Assembly (NCBI GenBank): GCA_041487355.1
Contig: JBGPND010000204.1
Span: 1 to 9,408 of the forward strand
Length of the DNA stretch: 9,408 nt
Direction: 5' to 3'
DNA from: JAMXLO01 sp041487355
Lineage (GTDB): Bacteria; Pseudomonadota; Alphaproteobacteria; Acetobacterales; Acetobacteraceae
Within the stretch, counting starts at the first letter, position 1, and every line of letters starts with the position of its first letter. The notes beneath the pieces are model-generated. The model was not told where the DNA came from, ran no database searches, and was given only the letters and a program-made list of their open reading frames with translations. The position numbers were made by a program, and so were the translations under genes. Positions 1-6,981 of this stretch are shown piece by piece.

Positions 1-779
<779 letters not shown>

Positions 780-816
780 CTCACTTCGCTCACGTCCACG
801 AGGTGCAACCCAAAGC

Positions 817-842
817 CTGTCCCGGACACCGATCCGGGGCCG
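817..842. repeat. REP-like palindrome between tilS and ftsH
   Basis: The arms cccgga (821-826) and tccggg (833-838) are perfect reverse complements around a 6-nt loop, and flanking bases extend the pairing with one G-U. On the minus strand the unit reads CCCGGATC...GTCCGGGACAGG. This resembles intergenic palindromes seen repeatedly in alphaproteobacterial genomes (from memory, not searched). It sits in the 153-nt tilS-ftsH spacer about 40 nt upstream of the ftsH start. It would form a stem in the ftsH leader RNA. No U-run long enough for an intrinsic terminator follows. I see no convincing promoter in the rest of this spacer. Confidence 0.5.
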
Positions 843-932
843 GTTGCGACCATCACCGAAATTGCCCGCCGGGTGCCAGGAAACGGTGAACCGGCAGCGT
901 TAGACATCATCAACATAGGGTGTCGCCGCCCG

Positions 933-2204
933 TCATGCATCCCCAAACGCGTCCGGTCCCAGGAATGGTGCGGCTGCGGCCGGACGCGGCGGGCTGAACA
1001 CCAATGGAATACACGCGCATGCCTGTGCATCAGGATAGAGCAGATGCGGAACGGCGAGAAGCACTCCACGGAGCCTGACGGCTGGCAGCGTCTGGAGCAC
1101 GGCAGCCGGCAAGGGCGAGGTGCGGCGCAGGCGGGCCGCGTCGGCGCCCAGTGCGCCAAGCGTTGCCCCTGACGGGACGGCGGCCTCGGTTCCCAGCCGG
1201 AAGCGTCCATCCCAGACCGCACCGGGGAACGCCGGAACCGGTGGCGCCATCGCCGCCGCCTCCCGCACCACCAGAAAGCCTGGTCCCAGACGCCCCGCCG
1301 GCAGCAGCCGGACGCCGGCCAGCGTCGCCGGCCTGGGCGCCGCGGCGAGGGACGCAACGGAACTGGTGGGCGGCGGGTACCGCGCCCCGGCGATCGCCTG
1401 CAGCAAGGCCGCCAGCGCTCGCGGATCGATGCCCGGGTCACGCCCGATGCCCGGGTCACGCCCGGGCATCCCATCGGACAGCAGACAGTAGCCTTCCGGC
1501 CGCAGCGACGTCCGGTCGGCCAGGCAGGCAGCGGCCTGCCTGTCGGCATCGGCCCGGCGCCGGGCCGACGCGGCAGCCGCCGCGACGAGGGCGGCGGTTG
1601 CCGAACCCAGGCCGGCACGATCGCGGCGCGCCAGCCGCAGACGTGGCCGGAGGGCGGTTGCGTCGACATTCGACGGATCCTCGACCCATTCCACGCCGGC
1701 AGCGACCAGGGTGGCACGGAGACGCTCCGGCGGCATGGCGAGCAGCGGGCGAAGAATTCGCACCGACGCCGTCTCGACCAGCGGCGCGATCCCGGCCAGT
1801 CCGGCAGGCCCGCTGCCACCGAGCGAGCGAATGAGGACCGTCTCGGCCTGGTCGAGCGCATGATGACCGAGCAGCAGATGCAGGATGCCCTCGGCGGCGC
1901 AGGCCTCGGTCAGCACGCGGAACCGGGCTTCCCGCGCGCGTTCCGCCAGTGCCGGACCCCGCACGAGGCCACCAATCGTCAGCACGCGTGCCGCGATGCC
2001 GCGTCCCGTAAGCCGCGCCGCCGTCACCGCTGCTTCCGATGCCGACTCCGCACGCAGGCCATGGTCGACAATCAGCGCCAGCAGTGAACCGCCCCGCGCG
2101 CGCGCCCATGCGTCGGCCAGCAGCGTCAGCGCCATGCTGTCCGGGCCGCCGGACACCCCCGCCGCCAAAAGCGGCACCGCCTCGAACGGCCCGAGCGGGG
2201 CCAT
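933..2204 (-). CDS. tilS: tRNA(Ile)-lysidine synthetase TilS
   Basis: TilS uses ATP and lysine to convert the wobble C34 of tRNA-Ile(CAU) to lysidine, so that the tRNA reads AUA and is charged with Ile; the enzyme is cytosolic and normally essential. The N-terminal PP-loop ATPase domain is clear: SGGPDS at residues 18-23, VDHGLR at 46-51, then GHHALDQAET followed by the glycine-rich GGSGPAGLAGI segment, and DPSN further on. In remembered relatives the third position of the HHxxDQxET motif is usually Asp or Ala; here it is Leu. The C-terminal half (from about residue 240) is Ala/Pro/Arg-rich and less recognisable, as in many high-GC TilS proteins. A 6-residue tandem repeat (GRDPGI twice) lies in the linker. 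The ATG at 2204 is the first canonical start after the cpoB stop, but it has no Shine-Dalgarno sequence, and TilS-like residues (ITASEFAAA) continue upstream in frame, so the true start may be earlier. Length 423 aa is within the family range. Confidence 0.93.
   Translation of the reverse strand: MAPLGPFEAVPLLAAGVSGGPDSMALTLLADAWARARGGSLLALIVDHGLRAESASEAAVTAARLTGRGIAARVLTIGGLVRGPALAERAREARFRVLTEACAAEGILHLLLGHHALDQAETVLIRSLGGSGPAGLAGIAPLVETASVRILRPLLAMPPERLRATLVAAGVEWVEDPSNVDATALRPRLRLARRDRAGLGSATAALVAAAAASARRRADADRQAAACLADRTSLRPEGYCLLSDGMPGRDPGIGRDPGIDPRALAALLQAIAGARYPPPTSSVASLAAAPRPATLAGVRLLPAGRLGPGFLVVREAAAMAPPVPAFPGAVWDGRFRLGTEAAVPSGATLGALGADAARLRRTSPLPAAVLQTLPAVRLRGVLLAVPHLLYPDAQACACIPLVFSPPRPAAAAPFLGPDAFGDA
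1427..1462. repeat. 18-bp exact tandem duplication inside tilS
   Basis: The 18-base unit at 1427-1444 is repeated without a mismatch at 1445-1462. It is in frame and duplicates six residues (GRDPGI) in the linker between the PP-loop domain and the C-terminal part of TilS. Because it is a multiple of three, copy-number change would alter linker length without breaking the gene. Confidence 0.9.
1446..1470. repeat. Perfect 10-bp inverted repeat (hairpin) inside tilS
   Basis: Arms gatgcccggg (1446-1455) and cccgggcatc (1461-1470) are exact reverse complements separated by a 5-nt loop (tcacg). The second copy of the 18-bp tandem repeat contributes the first arm. In tilS mRNA it would form a very stable GC-rich stem within coding sequence. 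There is no U-run after it, so it does not look like an intrinsic terminator. Confidence 0.85.
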
Positions 2205-2240
2205 GGCCGCGGCAAACTCTGAGGCAGTGATCAGTGATCG

Positions 2241-3164
2241 CTACCTGCACCCGGCGCGCTGCGTCGACGCGACGATCGCTTCGCGCAGGTCGGGGCGGGG
2301 AGTTGGATATTCGGCGCGCAGCTTCACCAGGGTGTCGCAGGCGGCCTTCTTCTCGTTGATGGCAATGAGCGAATTGGCCAGGCCGAGCATGGCATCCTGA
2401 GCATGCGCACCCTTCCGGGCGCGGTTGTAGGTATCGTCATAGGCAATGGCCGCCTGCGAATACTGCCGTTGGCCCATCAGGGCCTGGGCGAGCAGGAATT
2501 GCGCATCATACGCCCGGGGCGACGTGCGGCTGCCGGTCAGCACCTCGCGCGCCGCCTGCTCGGCCGCCTGGTAGTCGCGCCTTGCCAGGGCGGCGTTGCC
2601 CTCCTGCATGGCCACCTCGGGGGTGCGGCGCACCGGGGCCGCCGGTTGCGGCGGCGGTCCGGCCGGCGGGCCACCGAGAGACGTCGGCGGCGGCGTCAGC
2701 GCCAGACTGCCCGGTGGCGGCGACAGGGACGGCTGAGCAGGGGCAGGCGCGCCGCCTTGCGGCTGGCCACCTGACTGCGGGTTCTGCGCCTGGAACGCCA
2801 TGTCGTCGATGCGCTTGGCGAGATCAGCCCCCAGGCGTTGTACCTGGTTCGACGTCTCGTCGATCCGCCCGCGCAGTTGGCGCACCTGCTCCTCGAGCGC
2901 ATCCACCCGCGCGAGGAGCTGAGCGACCAGGTCATTGCCGGCCGACGCCGGCGGATAGGCGCCACGGCCCAGATAGGTCGGGCTGCCACCCCTCGCCGAC
3001 TGGTCCTGCAGCGTCTGAACCTCGCGCCGCAGTTCGAGAATCTGGTTCTGCAGCGCGATCGCTTCCCGGCTGTCGAGCTGCGCCCAGGCCGGCTGGCGGA
3101 GCGACGCCAGGGCCAGGAGCAGGATGCAGGCCGCGATCGGGTGCCGTACCGGCAGGAAGCTCAT
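2241..3164 (-). CDS. cpoB: Cell division coordinator CpoB (Tol-Pal system protein YbgF)
   Basis: CpoB is a periplasmic protein that links the Tol machine to septal peptidoglycan synthesis and outer-membrane constriction (established for E. coli CpoB; inferred here). The 307-residue product begins with a Sec signal peptide, with hydrophobic core at about residues 10-22 and likely cleavage after AWA-28. A coiled-coil segment follows (about 30-118; QNQILELRREVQTLQDQ and VDALEEQVRQLRGRIDE show the heptads), which in the family drives trimerisation. A Pro/Gly/Gln linker spans about 130-175. The C-terminal TPR domain (about 180-307) contains RDYQAAEQAAREVL, AYDAQFLLAQALMGQRQYSQAA and the family-typical AMLGLANSLIAINEKKAACDTL, ending with RAGCR. 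ATG 3164 is supported by GAGGAG 7 nt upstream. It follows pal, separated by a 166-nt spacer with a terminator-like hairpin, so its expression may be lower than that of pal. Confidence 0.95.
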   Translation of the reverse strand: MSFLPVRHPIAACILLLALASLRQPAWAQLDSREAIALQNQILELRREVQTLQDQSARGGSPTYLGRGAYPPASAGNDLVAQLLARVDALEEQVRQLRGRIDETSNQVQRLGADLAKRIDDMAFQAQNPQSGGQPQGGAPAPAQPSLSPPPGSLALTPPPTSLGGPPAGPPPQPAAPVRRTPEVAMQEGNAALARRDYQAAEQAAREVLTGSRTSPRAYDAQFLLAQALMGQRQYSQAAIAYDDTYNRARKGAHAQDAMLGLANSLIAINEKKAACDTLVKLRAEYPTPRPDLREAIVASTQRAGCR

Positions 3165-3171
3165 GCTGTCT

Positions 3172-3177
3172 CTCCTC
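3172..3177 (-). promoter_or_regulatory. Ribosome-binding site of cpoB with adjacent hairpin
   Basis: GAGGAG lies 7 nt upstream of the cpoB ATG and fixes that start. A 7-bp inverted repeat (arms cgcgccg at 3177-3183 and cggcgcg at 3187-3193, loop of 3) abuts and overlaps its first base on the mRNA. Any effect on ribosome access is inference. Confidence 0.6.
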
Positions 3178-3259
3178 GCGCCGCGACGGCGCGGCGGGAC
3201 TCCGGAAGCGGCTTATGATGCCAGACGCAGGCGGTCATGTGGCAAATGCCGCATGAAAC

Positions 3260-3288
3260 GGAACCGGCGGCCAGGGGCCGCCGGTTCC
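3260..3288 (-). terminator. Terminator-like hairpin between pal and cpoB
   Basis: A perfect 13-bp inverted repeat (arms 3260-3272 and 3276-3288, beginning ggaaccggcgg) encloses only a 3-nt loop, 42 nt after the pal stop codon. On the minus strand the stem is followed by GTTTC, a very short U-tract, so full intrinsic termination is doubtful. Partial termination, or protection of the pal mRNA 3' end, is more likely. It is the strongest intergenic hairpin in the window and sits where the transcript could be divided into tol-pal and cpoB-tilS parts. Confidence 0.6.
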
Positions 3289-3330
3289 AGTAAAGCGCCG
3301 CCATGACGGCGATCAGGCCGCCCGGATTGG

Positions 3331-3804
3331 TCAGCGGGCCGACGTGATCGTGTTGCGGTTCTGCGCCCAGGCCTGCTCGTTGTCGCCCAGTGCGGTCGGG
3401 CGATCCTTGCCGTAGCTGATGGTGCTCATCCGCGAGCCCGCCACGCCCCGCGCGACCAGATAGTCGCGGCTGGAGTTGGCGCGGCGCTGGCCGAGGGCGA
3501 GGTTGTATTCCTCGGTGCCCCTATCGTCGCAGTTGCCGGCCACCTGCACGTTGACCTGTGGGTACTTGGCCAGCCACGCCGACTGCCGGTCGAGCGTGGC
3601 GCGTGCGTCGGGCTTCAGCGTCGAGCGGTCCAAATCGAAGAAGACGCGATCACCGACATTGGCGACCAGGTCCTCCTGGCTGCCCGGGGCGGGACCCGAG
3701 GTTGCAGCCGCGGCGCCGGAGCCGGTCGACGCACCAGTGTTCTTGTCCGCGCACGCCGCCAACAGGGCGACGACGGCCAATGCGCCGAGAATCTTGCTGT
3801 TCAT
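3331..3804 (-). CDS. pal: Peptidoglycan-associated outer-membrane lipoprotein Pal
   Basis: Pal is anchored in the outer membrane by its lipid, binds peptidoglycan non-covalently, and is released and recycled to the septum by TolB and the TolQRA motor. The 157-residue product starts MNSKILGALAVVALLAAC: a type II signal peptide with lipobox LAAC and lipidated Cys18. A flexible Ala/Gly/Ser/Thr linker follows (about 19-45). The OmpA-like domain (about 46-157) contains VFFDLDRSTLKPDA, GNCDDRGTEEYNLALGQRRAN and ISYGKDRPTALGDN, ending QNRNTITSAR; the Asp of the CDDRGT loop and the Arg of QNRN are the expected diaminopimelate-binding residues. The frame is open further upstream, but that extension (MQPANRIHRRN...) would bury the signal peptide. 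ATG 3804 is preceded by AGGGA 9 nt away and gives normal lipoprotein architecture. Length is a little below the 173 aa of E. coli Pal. It lies 203 nt after tolB, a gap that may hold its own promoter. Confidence 0.96.
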   Translation of the reverse strand: MNSKILGALAVVALLAACADKNTGASTGSGAAAATSGPAPGSQEDLVANVGDRVFFDLDRSTLKPDARATLDRQSAWLAKYPQVNVQVAGNCDDRGTEEYNLALGQRRANSSRDYLVARGVAGSRMSTISYGKDRPTALGDNEQAWAQNRNTITSAR

Positions 3805-3895
3805 TTCAGTTCGTCCCTGATTGAGGGTGATAACAGGAGGGAGGGAGGCAAGCCAAGCCAGCCAGCATAACGGTAATCCGTTCCGCCGGTGAATG

Positions 3896-3925
3896 CGATT
3901 AGCCGGTTGCATCGAATCCGGTCAA
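3896..3925 (-). promoter_or_regulatory. Candidate sigma-70-type promoter for pal
   Basis: On the minus strand TTGACC (3925-3920) and TAATCG (3901-3896) are separated by 18 nt, about 90 nt upstream of the pal start. The -35 element is good; the -10 element is poor. Two small dyads lie nearby upstream: gcatgg/ccatgc (3949-3954 and 3958-3963) and agttc/gaact (3924-3928 and 3933-3937), the latter overlapping the -35 edge as an operator might. The call rests only on this pattern and on the unusually long tolB-pal spacer in an otherwise tight operon. Confidence 0.25.
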
Positions 3926-4007
3926 GTTCGCGAGAACTGGACGCGTCGGCATGGCAACCATGCATATCGGGCGGAGCGCTTTGACAAATCCGCATGCGAA
4001 CGCGGCC

Positions 4008-5420
4008 TCACGCCGCCAGGGGCGACCACGCAGGGTCCGAGGCGTCGGTCGGCGTGTCCACCACCCGCTCGTTGAAGCCGGTGATGTCGATCGACACCAG
4101 GCGGGAGGAAAAGCCCGAGCCGCGATTGTCGCGCGCGGCGGTCTGGCGCCAGAACATCAGGACGCGGCCATTCGGCGCAAAGGTGGGACCTTCCACCGAG
4201 AAGCTCTCCGACAGGATGCGTTCGCCCGACCCGTCCGGATGCATGACACCGATCGAGAAGTTGCCCGACTCGCCGCCGAAGCGGGTGTAGGCGATCAGGT
4301 CGCCGCGCGGCGACCACACCGGCGTGGCGTAGCGGCCGGAGCCGAAGCTGATACGCTTCACCCCGCCGCCGCCCGCGCTCATCACGTAGAGTTGTTGGTC
4401 GCCGCCACGGTCCGAGTTGAATACGATCTGGCTGCCGTCGGGGCTGTAGCACGGGCTCACGTCGATCGCGCCGGAATCGGTCAGCCGGCGTGACGCCCGG
4501 CTGGCAAGATCGACGGTGACGATGTCCGACCCGCCACCCCGCGTCACCGACATGATCACGTGTCCGCCATCCGGTGAGAAGCGCGGCGCGAAGGTCATGC
4601 CCTCGAAATCGCCAAGCACCCTTTGCTGGCCCGTACCGAGGCTGAACAGATAGACCCGCGGGCGGTTGTTGGCGTAGCTCATGAAGGCGATCTCGTCGCG
4701 CGTCGGATGGAAGCGCGGCGTCAGCACCAGCCAGGAGCCATCGGTCAGAAAGCGGTTGTTCTCGCTGTCCTGGTCCATGATGGCGAGACGCTTGGTGCGC
4801 CGGTCGCGCGGGCCGGTTGCGGCGATATAGACGATGCGGGTGTCGAAGTAGCCTTTCTCGCCGAGCAGCCGCTCGTAGATCACGTCGGCGATGATGTGGG
4901 CGATGCGCCGCCAGTTGGACTGGCTGGTGGTGTAGGCGGTGCCCTGGATCTGCGCCTGCGGCAGCACGTCCCATAGCCGGAACTCGATGCGGATCTGGCC
5001 GCCGCCCTGCATTTCCGACCGGCCGGTGACCAGCGCCTGAGCGCCGATCGCGCGCCAGTTCTGGAAGTTGGGCGTGTCGCCCTGGGCGCCACCCGCCTGG
5101 ATGAACGCGGCGGGAGCGATCGGGCGGAACAGGCCCGAGCGGGCGAGGTCGTTGGTTATGACGGTCGCGATGTCCTGGCCAAGCTGGGCGGAGTTGCCGT
5201 CGGCGCCGCCAAGCGCCGGTATCGCGATCGGGATCGGATCGGTGCGCGCGCGGTTGACGTCGATCACCGCACTCTGGCCGCCGCCCGAGCCACCCGCCGC
5301 CGGCGGAGGCGCCAATGCCTGGGCACGCACTGCTGCCGGGGCCGCGAGCAGTGCGGCGGAACCGGCGGCGCCTGCCAGAAGCGAGCGGCGGCTGAGCGGG
5401 AGCATCGGCAATCCTGTCAT
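4008..5420 (-). CDS. tolB: Tol-Pal system periplasmic protein TolB
   Basis: TolB is the soluble periplasmic component that binds Pal and blocks its peptidoglycan contact, and is pulled off by TolA to release mobile Pal. The 470-residue product has a leader with SRRSLLAGAAG (Arg11-Arg12), a hydrophobic core at about 14-27 and an AxA-type cleavage site near VRA-33, which resembles a Tat rather than a plain Sec signal. A Pro/Gly-rich linker (about 36-49) precedes the TolB N-terminal domain (about 50-170; starts SAVIDVNRARTDPIPIAIP). The C-terminal six-bladed propeller (about 175-470) shows the blade signatures FHPTRDEIAF, FSPDGGHVIM, YSPDGSQIVF, WSPRGDLIAY, FAPNGRVLMF and the closing DPAWSPLAA. 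ATG 5420 is chosen because GAGGGA lies 10 nt upstream and the leader begins there; the open frame continues 40 codons further upstream into tolA, but those residues are not TolB-like. A second Met (residue 6) is a less likely start. Confidence 0.96.
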   Translation of the reverse strand: MTGLPMLPLSRRSLLAGAAGSAALLAAPAAVRAQALAPPPAAGGSGGGQSAVIDVNRARTDPIPIAIPALGGADGNSAQLGQDIATVITNDLARSGLFRPIAPAAFIQAGGAQGDTPNFQNWRAIGAQALVTGRSEMQGGGQIRIEFRLWDVLPQAQIQGTAYTTSQSNWRRIAHIIADVIYERLLGEKGYFDTRIVYIAATGPRDRRTKRLAIMDQDSENNRFLTDGSWLVLTPRFHPTRDEIAFMSYANNRPRVYLFSLGTGQQRVLGDFEGMTFAPRFSPDGGHVIMSVTRGGGSDIVTVDLASRASRRLTDSGAIDVSPCYSPDGSQIVFNSDRGGDQQLYVMSAGGGGVKRISFGSGRYATPVWSPRGDLIAYTRFGGESGNFSIGVMHPDGSGERILSESFSVEGPTFAPNGRVLMFWRQTAARDNRGSGFSSRLVSIDITGFNERVVDTPTDASDPAWSPLAA

Positions 5421-5430
5421 GTCGGAGTCT

Positions 5431-5452
5431 TCCCTCAAGTGAGTTCGCTCAC
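5431..5452 (-). promoter_or_regulatory. tolB ribosome-binding site beside a stop-codon hairpin
   Basis: GAGGGA (5436-5431) is 10 nt upstream of the tolB ATG and decides that start. Immediately upstream, gtgag (5439-5443) and ctcac (5448-5452) pair around a 4-nt loop (CGAA on the mRNA), and the tolA TGA lies inside this small stem. Ribosomes ending tolA would open the stem next to the tolB site; a coupling role is inference. Confidence 0.45.
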
Positions 5453-6480
5453 GGTCGGAATCGGAAGGTGAACACACGCGTCTGCCCCAGCATCGGCTGC
5501 GGCAGCGGCAGGTTGGCACAATTCGGGTCGAGCACGGCACGGATGGCGCGCTCGGAGAATACGCGCAGTCGCGGATTTCCGTTCACACGCCCCTCATCAT
5601 CCGGCGCGACGCCGGCACGCCGGACGATGCCACCGTTATCGGTGGTGACGGTGAGCAGTACCTCCATCTTGTCGAGGTCGAGCATGCCCGGATCGGTGCT
5701 CCAGCAGCGACGGACGAAGTCGCCGATTGCGCCACGCTGCGCGGCGGTGAGAGCGGACGTGTCGTCGCTTTGCGGATTGCCGCCGCCGTTCGGCGCGCCG
5801 CCGGACTGCGGATTGTAGCGCGCCTTCGGCGGCTGGGTCTGCCTCTGCAGGCTGCGCAGCTTCTCCAGCGTGTTCTCTAGCGCGGGGCTCTGCGGCGCCG
5901 GGTTCTTCGTCGCGTTCGGCTGCGAGGTTGCGCTCTGCGGACCGGGCGGCGGCGGCGCGGGCGGTGGCGGCACCGGCAGCGGTGGCCTCGGCAGCGGCGG
6001 TTGCGCCTGCGGCGGGCTCGGCGGCGCGGCCGGCGGCGGTGGGGCGGTTGCCGGAGCCGGCGACGGCGTGGGCGGCGGCACCGGTGTCGGCGGGGTCGGC
6101 AAGGGTGGCGCCGTCGCCTGTGGCGGCGGCGGGGGGGGTGGCGGCGGGGGAGGCGGCGGCGGCGGTGCCTCGATCGGCTGCGGCTTTGGCGGTTGCGGCG
6201 TCGGTGGGGCGGGCGTGGCCTCGGGTGCGGTTGCCGGCGCCGGCACGGCAGCCGGTGCCGGAGCCTGCACCGAGGACGCAGCGGTGCCGTCGAACACCAT
6301 CGCAACCGTGGTTTCCTGCGGCTCCTCTTGCGGTCTGACGAAGGGGAGGCCGACCAGCAGCAGGACCAGGATCGCCAGATGGACTGAGGCCGAAATGATC
6401 GCGCCACGGCGCAGGGCGGGACTCATGCCCGGGGTTCGGCTTCCCAGGTGATCAACCCCACGAAGGACGCGCTGCAGCAC
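5449..6480 (-). CDS. tolA: Tol-Pal system inner-membrane protein TolA (proline-rich, TonB-like)
   Basis: TolA spans the periplasm and transmits TolQR-driven motion to TolB and Pal. The 343-residue product has a short cytosolic N-terminus and one membrane helix (about 27-47) bearing the Ser-x3-His pattern of TolA/TonB anchors (Ser30, His34; SASVHLAILVLLL). Domain II (about 72-198) is roughly half proline, including 15 consecutive prolines at residues 106-120, instead of the Ala/Lys-rich helix of E. coli TolA. A QSATSQPNATKNP segment and a short charged stretch (ENTLEKLRSLQRQ) follow. Domain III (about 245-343) holds VRRCW, LLTVTTDNGGIVRRAGVAPDD and SERAIRAVLDPNC, with Cys259 and Cys321 as a likely disulfide pair, and ends FTFRFRP. 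The start is GTG 6480, favoured by GAGGG 6 nt upstream; the internal ATG at 6426 has no such site. It begins 9 nt after tolR and ends 28 nt before tolB. TonB is an alternative by composition, but operon context and domain III favour TolA. Confidence 0.94.
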   Translation of the reverse strand: MLQRVLRGVDHLGSRTPGMSPALRRGAIISASVHLAILVLLLVGLPFVRPQEEPQETTVAMVFDGTAASSVQAPAPAAVPAPATAPEATPAPPTPQPPKPQPIEAPPPPPPPPPPPPPPPQATAPPLPTPPTPVPPPTPSPAPATAPPPPAAPPSPPQAQPPLPRPPLPVPPPPAPPPPGPQSATSQPNATKNPAPQSPALENTLEKLRSLQRQTQPPKARYNPQSGGAPNGGGNPQSDDTSALTAAQRGAIGDFVRRCWSTDPGMLDLDKMEVLLTVTTDNGGIVRRAGVAPDDEGRVNGNPRLRVFSERAIRAVLDPNCANLPLPQPMLGQTRVFTFRFRP

Positions 6481-6486
6481 GCGTCG

Positions 6487-6491
6487 CCCTC
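6487..6491 (-). promoter_or_regulatory. Ribosome-binding site deciding the GTG start of tolA
   Basis: GAGGG lies 6 nt before GTG 6480 and overlaps the tolR TGA stop (6490-6492), so termination on tolR and initiation on tolA are closely coupled. It favours the GTG over the next in-frame ATG, 18 codons downstream. Confidence 0.75.
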
Positions 6492-6978
6492 AGCCGGCCT
6501 TCGGGCGGCCGGTGCTGGCGGGGGCTGGCTTGGCGGGCTGGGATGAGGCTGGCGTGGCGGGCTGCTCTGCCAGCAGTGCCACCTTGGTGAAGCCGCCCTG
6601 GGTGATCGTGCCCATCACCTGCATGATCCGCCCGTACGCCAGGTCCTTGTCGCCACGCACGAAGATGCGGCGGTCCTGGTTGTTCTGCGCGATCGCCTGC
6701 AGCTTTGCCACCAACTCGGGCAGTTCCACCTGTTGGTCCTGCAGAAAGATCTTGCCGCTGGCATCAATGGAGACAGTCAGCGGCTGGCTGTCGGTGTTCA
6801 GCGGCTTGGCATCGGTCTTCGGCAGATCGACCGACACGCCGGAGGTCATCAGCGGCGCGGTGACCATGAAGATGATGAGCAGCACCAGCATCACGTCGAC
6901 CAGCGGCGTGACGTTGATCTCGGACAGCGGCCGGTAGCGGCCGCGGGACTGTGTCCTGCCGTTGAACGAAACTGCCAT
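6490..6978 (-). CDS. tolR: Tol-Pal system protein TolR (ExbD family)
   Basis: TolR is the inner-membrane partner that sits in the TolQ ring as a dimer; together they form the proton channel that energises TolA. The 162-residue product has a short cytosolic N-terminus (RPLSEINVTPLVDVM), one membrane helix at about residues 26-44 with the essential proton-carrying Asp28, and a periplasmic ExbD/TolR domain (about 50-138; VSVDLPKTDAKPL, GKIFLQDQQVEL, RRIFVRGDKDLAYGRIMQVM). The last 23 or so residues (PATPASSQPAKPAP...) form an Ala/Pro/Ser/Lys tail beyond the usual fold. ATG 6978 lies 3 nt after the tolQ stop, with GAGGAG-like sequence in the end of tolQ. Length exceeds the 142 aa of E. coli TolR mainly through this tail. 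ExbD is excluded by the tolQ-tolA context. Confidence 0.97.
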   Translation of the reverse strand: MAVSFNGRTQSRGRYRPLSEINVTPLVDVMLVLLIIFMVTAPLMTSGVSVDLPKTDAKPLNTDSQPLTVSIDASGKIFLQDQQVELPELVAKLQAIAQNNQDRRIFVRGDKDLAYGRIMQVMGTITQGGFTKVALLAEQPATPASSQPAKPAPASTGRPKAG

Positions 6979-6981
6979 GGC

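Noticed and set aside
780..932. Promoter (including heat-shock type) for ftsH
   Set aside because: No pair of -35 and -10 boxes with acceptable spacing and match was found; only isolated TTGATG or TATGTT-like hexamers.
1456..2250. Minus-strand frame starting at GTG 2250 within tilS
   Set aside because: It is a frame-shifted shadow of TilS with low-complexity Arg/Gly composition and no domain signature.
3805..3912. N-terminal extension of Pal from ATG 3912
   Set aside because: It would place 36 residues before a complete lipoprotein signal peptide; ATG 3804 gives a normal lipobox and has AGGGA at proper distance.
5421..5540. Upstream extension of TolB in the open frame to 5540
   Set aside because: The added residues are Cys/Arg-rich, overlap the end of tolA in another frame and precede an intact signal peptide.
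5870..6451. Long plus-strand frame encoding a glycine-rich protein
   Set aside because: It is the complement of the proline codons of TolA; there is no ribosome-binding site, and the minus-strand gene has clear TolA domains and operon context.
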